Source: Streptomyces hyderabadensis (lineage in GTDB: Bacteria; Actinomycetota; Actinomycetes; Streptomycetales; Streptomycetaceae). From it: a stretch of DNA of 34,947 bases. The stretch spans positions 1-34,947 of the forward strand of contig NZ_JAIOJZ010000064.1 of assembly GCF_020404845.1 (NCBI RefSeq), in the 5' to 3' direction. The notes beneath the pieces are model-generated. The model had not been told where the DNA came from, made no database searches, and saw only the letters and a program-made list of their open reading frames with translations. Below, one piece after another: positions 28,223-34,947 of the stretch; positions within the stretch are counted from its first letter, which is position 1, and each line of letters begins with the position of its first letter. A program made the position numbers and the translations under genes.

Positions 28223-28747
28223 TCAGGCGGGGCCGTCCTCCGACTGGCCCCGCAGGAAGGCGCTCACCTGATGGGCGAGCCCTTCGTCCCGCACCGCGCC
28301 GCACGGGGTGGCGCCGGCGCCGTCGGGCAGCCCGAGGGCACCGCTCCACAGCCGGCGGTCGGCCCACTCCTCGTCCACCCGCAGCTGCACCTGGACGTCC
28401 ACCTGGCTCAGGCTCGCCTCCGGCCCGGCCGCGTAGAGCACGGCCGTGGCCCGGCGCAGCGGGTAGACGTCGAAGCCCTCGATGAACTGGGAGTTGCGCC
28501 AGTCGAGGAAGGCGCTCTCCCCGTCGGGTCCGATCCGCACGTCGATCTGGCCGTCCTCCAGATGGATGCCGAGGTGCCGCCCGCCCCGGTTCTCGACGGT
28601 CACCCGGACCCGGAAGTACGTCAGCCCCTCGGCGGCGTCGTCACGGCCCCGCGGCGGCTCGGCCGGCTCGAGCCGGTGGACGCGGACCCGCAGGCCGGGG
28701 TGCTCGTCGTACTCCTGCCAGTCCCCGACCACGTTCGGCTCGTACAC
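28223..28747 (-). CDS. Conserved hypothetical protein, beta-rich, 174 aa
   Basis: I do not recognise this protein. It is an acidic, soluble-looking polypeptide without signal peptide or membrane segment. Alternating beta-type stretches are seen: YFRVRVTVENRGGRHLGIHLEDGQIDVRIG, FDVYPLRRATAVLYAAG and VDVQVQLRVDEEW. The V-x-V-E-N-x-G-x-x-x-L pattern resembles immunoglobulin-like DUF4352-type folds, though there is no lipobox or hydrophobic leader. The C-terminal third (about 145-174) looks helical (GAVRDEGLAHQVSAFLRG). The GTG start at 28747 follows GAGAGGGG by 5 bases, and a TTGACA -35 lies upstream. It is monocistronic and convergent with hemC. Confidence 0.75.
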   Translation of the reverse strand: MYEPNVVGDWQEYDEHPGLRVRVHRLEPAEPPRGRDDAAEGLTYFRVRVTVENRGGRHLGIHLEDGQIDVRIGPDGESAFLDWRNSQFIEGFDVYPLRRATAVLYAAGPEASLSQVDVQVQLRVDEEWADRRLWSGALGLPDGAGATPCGAVRDEGLAHQVSAFLRGQSEDGPA

Positions 28748-28775
28748 GGTGCCCCTCTCGACCTCTCGACGCTGC

Positions 28776-28805
28776 TTCCTATCCGTACGCTCAGCGCACT
28801 GTCAA
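28776..28805 (-). promoter_or_regulatory. HrdB-like promoter for the 174-aa gene
   Basis: Reading leftward, TTGACA (complement of 28800-28805), an 18-base spacer and TAGGAA (complement of 28776-28781) precede the GTG at 28747, leaving an untranslated leader of roughly 22 bases. The -35 is perfect and the -10 is weak. Confidence 0.5.
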
Positions 28806-28858
28806 ATGAGCGGAATGCGCTGTGGCCAGGGGCTTCGTCCCTTTTGATCGGTGATCAA
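28792..28858. promoter_or_regulatory. Two inverted repeats in the divergent gap before the sigma-factor gene
   Basis: The 302-bp gap 28748-29049 holds no gene. It contains CAGCGCA (28792-28798) with TGCGCTG (28816-28822), and a compact palindrome TTGATC-GGT-GATCAA (28844-28858). The first overlaps the promoter of the leftward gene. Further right, an AT-rich tract CAGTATCCATATATAC (28995-29010) is a likely -10 region for the sigma gene. No regulator can be named. Confidence 0.45.
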
Positions 28859-29049
28859 GCGTTGCCCAGGGACGATCCGCCGACGCCGGTGGGCGCGATC
28901 ACCGGGAGCGTGCCGCACATCACGTCCCGCGACCGGGCGGTCGCACCGGTCCCGGTGTGCGGCCGTTCGAGTGGCCGTTCGCGGCATTCGCGCTCAGTAT
29001 CCATATATACGAGGACTTGCCAGCACCCCTGCTGAGGGAGGTGCGCGTG

Positions 29050-29841
29050 ATGCGTGTCGCCGGCAGAACCCAGCCCCACCCGCACGACGACGCTCCCGAC
29101 ACGGCCGCGGCGTTCGACCGGCTCGCCGGGCTGCCCGAGGGACCGGAGCGGAAGGCGCTGCGGGACGAACTGATCCGGGTCTGGCTGCCCATGGCGGAGC
29201 GGATCGCGGTCCGCTTCCGCGGCCGCGGCGAGAACCTGGAGGACCTCTATCAGGTGGCGGCCCTCGGCCTGGTCAAGGCCGTCGACCACTACGACCCCGA
29301 GCGCGGCCACGCCTTCGAGGCGTACGCGGTGCCGACCGTGACCGGCGAGATCAAACGGCACTTCCGCGACCACATGTGGACGCTGCACGTGCCGCGCCGC
29401 ATCCAGGACCTGCGCAACCGGGTCCGCAGGTCGGCGAAGGAGCTGGCGCAGACCACGCCGGGGCGCCCCCCGACCGTCGAGGAGATCGCCGAGCACGCGC
29501 AGCTGACCACGGTGGAGGTGCGCACCGGCATGGAGGCCCTGGAGTGCTTCTCGGCCCTGTCGCTGGAGGCGGAGATGCCCGGCACCGACGGGTACGCCCT
29601 CGGCGACGCGCTGGGCGGCCCGGACCCGGCCTTCGACGCGGTCGTCGACCGGGTGGCCGTGCGGCCCTGTCTGGAGGCGCTGCCCGAGCGCGAGCGCACC
29701 ATCCTCTACCTGCGCTTCTTCGGCGGGATGACCCAGAGCCGCATCGCCCAGCAGCTCGGCATCTCCCAGATGCACGTCTCCCGGCTGCTCACCGGCTGCT
29801 TCGACCGGATACGCGAGGAGATCCTGACGGAGGCCCGCTGA
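29050..29841 (+). CDS. RNA polymerase sigma factor, SigB/SigF/SigG family
   Basis: A 263-aa group 3 sigma factor of the type controlling stress response or sporulation in streptomycetes. Region 2 is complete: LRDELIRVWLPMAERIAVRFRGRGENLEDLYQVAALGLVKAVDHYDPERGHAFEAYAVPTVTGEIKRHFRDHMWTLHVPRR (about 37-118). Region 3 follows with RVRRSAKELAQTTPGRPPTVEEIAEHAQLT, and region 4 with ALPERERTILYLRFFGGMTQSRIAQQLGISQMHVSRLL (about 212-250). I chose ATG 29050, 9 bases after GAGGGAG; GTG 29047 is equally spaced for use. Such sigmas are usually held by RsbW-like anti-sigma factors. None is adjacent, but HATPase proteins occur at 1944 and 33265. Its 3' end overlaps the ANTAR gene antisense by 53 bases. Confidence 0.92.
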   Translation: MRVAGRTQPHPHDDAPDTAAAFDRLAGLPEGPERKALRDELIRVWLPMAERIAVRFRGRGENLEDLYQVAALGLVKAVDHYDPERGHAFEAYAVPTVTGEIKRHFRDHMWTLHVPRRIQDLRNRVRRSAKELAQTTPGRPPTVEEIAEHAQLTTVEVRTGMEALECFSALSLEAEMPGTDGYALGDALGGPDPAFDAVVDRVAVRPCLEALPERERTILYLRFFGGMTQSRIAQQLGISQMHVSRLLTGCFDRIREEILTEAR

Positions 29842-30124
29842 AGCCCGGCCGGCCGAGGCGGTCCTCCAGGGCGGCCAGGATCTCCGGCGGCATCACTCCG
29901 GTGCGCCCCCAGATGAGTACCGTTTCCGCCACATTGCGGAGTTTGATATTCGTATGCTGGGAAACTTCCTTCAGGACGATCCATCCCTCGTCCGGCGTCA
30001 CCCCGCCGACGGCGATGATCACACCGATCGCCTGGTCGACGACGGCGTGCGAGACGACGGCTTCCTTGAGCTGCCGGACCTGCTCCTGCAGCCGGAAGAT
30101 CTGGTCCACGTCGCTGGGGGGCAT
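29789..30124 (-). CDS. Small ANTAR-domain protein
   Basis: A 111-aa protein consisting of a short N-terminal coiled-coil (VDQIFRLQEQVRQLKEAVVSHAVVDQAIGVI, about 5-36) and an ANTAR domain (about 20-75) with the usual GVTPDEGWIVLKEVSQHTNIKLRNVAE helices. ANTAR domains bind paired RNA hexaloop stems to prevent termination. There is no receiver or GAF domain, so it may dimerise through the coiled coil with another sensor. ATG 30124 follows GGAGGTGACC, a strong site; the frame upstream lacks family character. The last ~35 residues (PGFSGPPSGSPRVSGRSSR end) are low complexity because they are read opposite the sigma-factor C-terminus. It is divergent from the VOC gene, 182 bases away. Confidence 0.85.
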   Translation of the reverse strand: MPPSDVDQIFRLQEQVRQLKEAVVSHAVVDQAIGVIIAVGGVTPDEGWIVLKEVSQHTNIKLRNVAETVLIWGRTGVMPPEILAALEDRLGRPGFSGPPSGSPRVSGRSSR

Positions 30125-30306
30125 GGTCACCTCCGGGCCTCCATCCTCGTCAGCAGCGCGCCGGCGCGCCACTGGGCCGTCCGGGGCGGGCGGGCCACCG
30201 TTTCGGCGCCATGTGCGGGGTACTCGCCAGGCGCCCGCCGCACTCCCGGCCGGACACTGGTGTGGAGCCGGTGGCTGCCGGTGGACGAGACCAGGACGCG
30301 ACTGCC

Positions 30307-31110
30307 ATGAACCACGACACGACCTCCTCCACCCGCGGGGAGAGCCTCCTGTCCACGCACTCCGTGTACGGGGCCCCCTGCTGGGTGAGTCTCACCAGCC
30401 GTGATCTGAAGGCCACCGAGGAGTTCTACTCCGCCGTGCTGGGCTGGCAGTGGCGGCCCGCCCGGCTGGGCGAGCCCTTCCGGATCGCCCTGGCCGACGG
30501 GGTGCCGGTCGCCGGGATCGCCGCCGTCGCCGCGATGTGGCAGATGGCCGTGGCGTGGACGCCGTACTTCGCCGTGCGCAGCGCGGACGAGGCCGTGTCG
30601 CGGGCGCAGGAGCGCGGCGGCACGGCCGCGGTCGGGCCGATCTCCCTGCCGCCGGGGCGGGCGGCCCTGCTCGCCGACCGGGACGGCGCGACGTTCGGGA
30701 TCTGGGAGGGCGAGCTGTTCTCGGACTGGGACACCTGGCGCACCAAGCGTCCCGCGTTCATCCGGCTGCACACCCGTGACGCCTTCGACGCCGCGATCTT
30801 CTACGGCGAGATCTTCGAGTGGGCCTCGGGGCAGGGCTGCTGCGAGGTCCGGTACGAGGGCGACGAGGTGGTCCTGCGGCACGAGGGCGGGGTCGTGGCC
30901 CGCATCGAGTCGGGCGCGCTGGGCGCGGCCCCCGACCCGGCCGTCCGGCCGCACTGGCAGATCCACTTCGCGGTCGAGGACGTCACCGCCTGCGCCCGCA
31001 CCGCGGAGCGGCACGGCGGCAGCGTCCTGTCCCTGGGCGCGGACGAGGCGGTGCTCCGGGACGCCGACGGCGCGCAGTTCACGGTGACCGCGCGCCGTCT
31101 GGGCAGCTGA
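30307..31110 (+). CDS. Two-domain VOC (glyoxalase/bleomycin-resistance) family protein
   Basis: A 267-aa protein with two beta-alpha-beta-beta-beta modules. The first (about 18-135) includes GAPCWVSLTSRDLKATEEFYSAVLGWQW, TPYFAVRSADEAVSRAQERGG and ALLADRDGATFGIWEG. The second (about 145-262) includes FIRLHTRDAFDAAIFYGEIFEWAS, HWQIHFAVEDVTACARTAERHGG and AVLRDADGAQFTVT. This is the repeated VOC pattern seen in Streptomyces hydroxylase-like or antibiotic-binding proteins. Typical metal ligands (His/Glu) are not conserved in a clear set, so binding rather than catalysis is possible. ATG 30307 has only a weak AGGACG upstream. It converges on glgX with a 10-base gap. Confidence 0.85.
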   Translation: MNHDTTSSTRGESLLSTHSVYGAPCWVSLTSRDLKATEEFYSAVLGWQWRPARLGEPFRIALADGVPVAGIAAVAAMWQMAVAWTPYFAVRSADEAVSRAQERGGTAAVGPISLPPGRAALLADRDGATFGIWEGELFSDWDTWRTKRPAFIRLHTRDAFDAAIFYGEIFEWASGQGCCEVRYEGDEVVLRHEGGVVARIESGALGAAPDPAVRPHWQIHFAVEDVTACARTAERHGGSVLSLGADEAVLRDADGAQFTVTARRLGS

Positions 31111-31120
31111 CCTCACCGGC

Positions 31121-33264
<2,144 letters not shown>

Positions 33265-33268
<4 letters not shown>

Positions 33269-33780
33269 CGGGCCTCCTCCAGCACGCCGTCGCCGGTCCG
33301 TGCCCAGCCGGCCACCCGGGCCACCGGCATGATCTCGCGCGGCACTTCCAGCCCCTCCTGGGTGATCGGCTCGGGCGACCGCTCCACCAGCGGGACGCGT
33401 TCGCCGGCGCGGGCGCGGCGCGAGAACCAGATGACCTTCGCCCCGGTGTCGGTGGCGCAGCAGCCCCAGCCGTCGCTGTTGGCGGCGAGGTGCTGCAGAC
33501 AGGTGCGCAGGTCCTGGTCGGGCCGGAGCGCGTGGTCGTTGCCCCCCACGGCCGTGATGAGGTGCTGGCGGTTCCACCACATCTCGATCGACGTGTTCTT
33601 GTCGCTGGCGTGCTCGTCGATCGCCCGGAGCAGCATCTCGGCGCCGGAGCAGACGGGTTCGACGAGGTTCTCCAGGTTCCAGAACCGGAGGTGAGCGGCC
33701 AGGATGCGCCTGACCTGTCCGACCCGTTCCGGGCTCACTTCCACGTCGAGGTGGTAGTAGCAGGGCACTGCGGTCTTCAT
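33265..33780 (-). CDS. Degenerate RsbW-like HATPase protein coupled to glgX
   Basis: A 171-aa protein with the outline of an RsbW-type anti-sigma/histidine-kinase-like ATPase domain. The N-terminal strand-helix (MKTAVPCYYHLDVEVSPERVGQVRRILAAHL), an N-box-like helix (AEMLLRAIDEHASDKNTSIEMWW), ITAVGGND at the G1 position and the ending DGWGCCATDTGAKVIWFSRRAR are recognisable. The Asn of the canonical N-box (E-L-x-x-N-A) is replaced by Arg in EMLLRAIDE, so ATP binding may be altered or lost. ATG 33780 follows GAGGAG by 9 bases, and the stop overlaps the glgX start. The coupling suggests a role tied to glycogen use, perhaps linked to development; the function is not established. Confidence 0.75.
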
Positions 33781-33848
33781 CGTCGTGGCTCCTCACCGCG
33801 AAGGCTCTCGCTCCTCCTCGTCCCTTGGGGGACGGGCTCCCCGATCAC

Positions 33849-34057
33849 GAAGCGTGAGCGCTGATCGCTTCTGAGTCACTCCAGAGTGGGAGCGGTAGTC
33901 CATTCGTGCAACACGAGCAGCTCGGAGCCGGGATCCGGGCGGAACGGGCGGCCGAAAAGCAGTTGAAGATCCAACAAGACGGGGCGTCACCACCCGTGCA
34001 CCATGTGTGAAGAACTCGATCGTCCAGAATCCGATCGTCCGTACCACCGGACCGTCC
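33849..34057. promoter_or_regulatory. Divergent regulatory gap with inverted and direct repeats
   Basis: The 292-bp gap 33781-34072 holds no gene. It contains an inverted repeat GAAGCG (33849-33854) / CGCTTC (33866-33871) around an AGCGCT core, and three direct copies of an 8-mer near the DUF5133 start: GATCGTCC at 34018-34025, GATCGTCC at 34033-34040 and GACCGTCC at 34050-34057. These are candidate operators; no known regulator motif is recognised. Confidence 0.4.
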
Positions 34058-34072
34058 GGAAGGTGACCGGCC

Positions 34073-34345
34073 ATGCTGCTCCCCGCGAAGAGCGAAGTCG
34101 CCCGGCAGCTGCGGCATTACCGCGCCTGGGAACGCTCGATGCTGGCGTCCCCCACGGACGTCACCGTCCGGACCACGTTCGAGGACTCCGGCTACACCCT
34201 CTGCGTGCTGATGGGGAAGCGGTGCGCGCGCGAGGCGGCGGACGCCGCCGAGAGGTATCTGCGGACGAACCTGGTCACCCATGCGCAGGAGCCGCCGGAG
34301 CGGCTCGCCCCGTCGGGGCACCGGGCCCCCTCGGGCGCGGCCTGA
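34073..34345 (+). CDS. DUF5133 protein
   Basis: A 90-aa protein of the streptomycete DUF5133 family. MLLPAKSEVARQLRHYRAWERSML, TFEDSGYTLCVLMGKRCAREAADAAERYL and the short tail match my memory of the family. It looks soluble with a basic helix at the N-terminus and an alpha/beta core; no catalytic motif is visible. ATG 34073 follows GGAAGGTGA by about 6 bases. It is divergent from the HATPase/glgX operon and precedes glgE on the same strand, separated by the 14-bp repeat array. The function is unknown. Confidence 0.82.
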   Translation: MLLPAKSEVARQLRHYRAWERSMLASPTDVTVRTTFEDSGYTLCVLMGKRCAREAADAAERYLRTNLVTHAQEPPERLAPSGHRAPSGAA

Positions 34346-34348
34346 CCC

Positions 34349-34433
34349 GGTCGGCCCGCCCCCGATCGGCCTGCCCCGATCGGTGCAATCCGGTCGGTCC
34401 CCTCCGATCGGTCCAATCCAGTCGGCCGGGCGT
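34349..34433. repeat. 14-bp tandem repeat array, six degenerate units
   Basis: The hexamer RRTCGG recurs at 34349, 34364, 34378, 34392, 34406 and 34420, that is at steps of 15, 14, 14, 14 and 14 bases. Units such as GATCGGTGCAATCC, GGTCGGTCCCCTCC and GATCGGTCCAATCC share a consensus close to GRTCGGTCCAATCC. The array begins 3 bases after the DUF5133 stop and ends about 20 bases before the glgE ribosome binding site. The unit length is not a multiple of three, and no frame resembles protein. Confidence 0.85.
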
Positions 34434-34463
34434 GCGCCCGGCCTCGAGCACGGCGGAGGTGAG

Positions 34464-34947
34464 ATGCGGATGAGCGCGACCGCGGGGATCGGGCGTATCC
34501 CGGTCCGGGACGTCCAGCCGATGGTGGACCACGGCAGGCGTCCGGCGAAGGCGGTGACGGGAGAGTCGTTCGAGGTCTCCGCCACCGTGTTCCGGGAGGG
34601 GCACGACGCGGTCGCCGCCAACGTCGTGCTGAAGGACCCCGAGGGCCGGCCGGGTCCCTGGACGCCGATGCGGGAGCTGGCCCCGGGCAGCGACCGCTGG
34701 GGCGCCACCGTCACCCCGGACGCACCGGGCGACTGGACGTACCGGGTGGAGGCGTGGAGCGACCCCGTCGCCACCTGGCGGCACACCGCGCGGATCAAGG
34801 TACCGGCCGGCATCGACGCCGGGCTCGTCCTGGAGGAGGGCGCCGAGCTGTACCGGCGGGCCGCCGCCGGGGTGCCGAAGGATGCGGGGCGGGCGGTGCT
34901 GCTGACCGCCGCGACGACCCTGCTCGACGACACGCTGCCCGTGGCCA
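34464..34947 (+). CDS. glgE: Alpha-1,4-glucan:maltose-1-phosphate maltosyltransferase, 5' part
   Basis: The first 161 codons of GlgE, which extends alpha-1,4-glucans with maltose units from maltose-1-phosphate; the gene continues past the window edge. Visible features are the N-terminal beta domain GRIPVRDVQPMVDHGRRPAKAV, GESFEVSATVFREGHDAVAANVVLKDP, WTPMRELAPGSDRWGATVTPD, WTYRVEAWSDPVATWRH and IKVPAGIDAGLVLEEGAELYRRAA, which are the well conserved domain N region of streptomycete GlgE. The catalytic barrel lies outside. ATG 34464 is 4 bases after GGAGG; ATG 34470, 10 bases away, is an alternative. The proximity of glgX supports an alpha-glucan storage locus. Confidence 0.93.
   Translation, partial: MRMSATAGIGRIPVRDVQPMVDHGRRPAKAVTGESFEVSATVFREGHDAVAANVVLKDPEGRPGPWTPMRELAPGSDRWGATVTPDAPGDWTYRVEAWSDPVATWRHTARIKVPAGIDAGLVLEEGAELYRRAAAGVPKDAGRAVLLTAATTLLDDTLPVA

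Noticed and set aside
34349..34433. CRISPR array
   Set aside because: Units are 14 bp, degenerate and directly abutting, with no spacers and no cas genes.

Overview
The window is high-GC actinobacterial DNA and almost certainly Streptomyces. The signs are very high GC third positions, many GTG starts, 4-base GTGA/ATGA stop-start overlaps, DmdR/IdeR-type iron boxes, a DUF5133 protein, an ANTAR protein, a SigB/SigF-type sigma factor and a GlgX/GlgE glycogen locus.

Layout. (a) 1-238: what looks like a junction of two gene remnants (Gfo/Idh/MocA and TauD). (b) 352-6607: housekeeping or stress genes: aldo/keto reductase, stand-alone LigD-type 3'-phosphoesterase, PAS-GAF-SpoIIE-HATPase phosphatase, a coupled peroxiredoxin/DoxX pair and a fosmidomycin-resistance-like MFS protein. 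(c) 6608-7190: a 583-bp gene-free gap with about 2.8 copies of a ~157-bp tandem repeat. (d) 7191-22811: the centrepiece, an iron-regulated catecholate siderophore locus. Two FepD/FepG-type permeases run leftward. A Fes-like esterase, a lipoprotein binding protein, DhbA, DhbC, a fused DhbE-DhbB, a stand-alone aryl carrier protein and a one-module EntF-like NRPS run rightward. A second Fes-like esterase runs leftward and a secreted YncE-like beta-propeller runs rightward. Two almost identical iron boxes, one in each divergent promoter gap, bracket the set. (e) 22836-25193: a TetR regulator divergent from a DHA2-type MFS exporter. (f) 25290-28747: ATP-dependent DNA ligase, a secreted Nep1-like (NLP) protein, a second-type HemC and an unrecognised 174-aa protein. 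(g) 29050-31110: sigma factor, overlapping ANTAR protein, two-domain VOC protein. (h) 31121-34947: a degenerate HATPase protein coupled to glgX, DUF5133, a 14-bp tandem repeat array and the start of glgE.

How the genes work together. DhbC, DhbB and DhbA make 2,3-dihydroxybenzoate (DHB) from chorismate. DhbE activates it and loads the carrier protein. The C-A-PCP-TE synthetase, whose binding-pocket residues match the serine code of EntF, should condense DHB with serine and cyclise three units, so the likely product is enterobactin rather than an Arg/Thr-containing griseobactin. The binding protein and permeases would re-import the ferric complex, and one or both cytoplasmic esterases would release the iron. 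No ABC ATPase, MbtH-like protein or phosphopantetheinyl transferase is seen in the window, so these must come from elsewhere. The most unusual points are the single DhbE-DhbB reading frame with a separate carrier protein, the paired iron boxes touching start codons of apparently leaderless genes, an iron-box-linked YncE-like protein, and the two tandem-repeat arrays.
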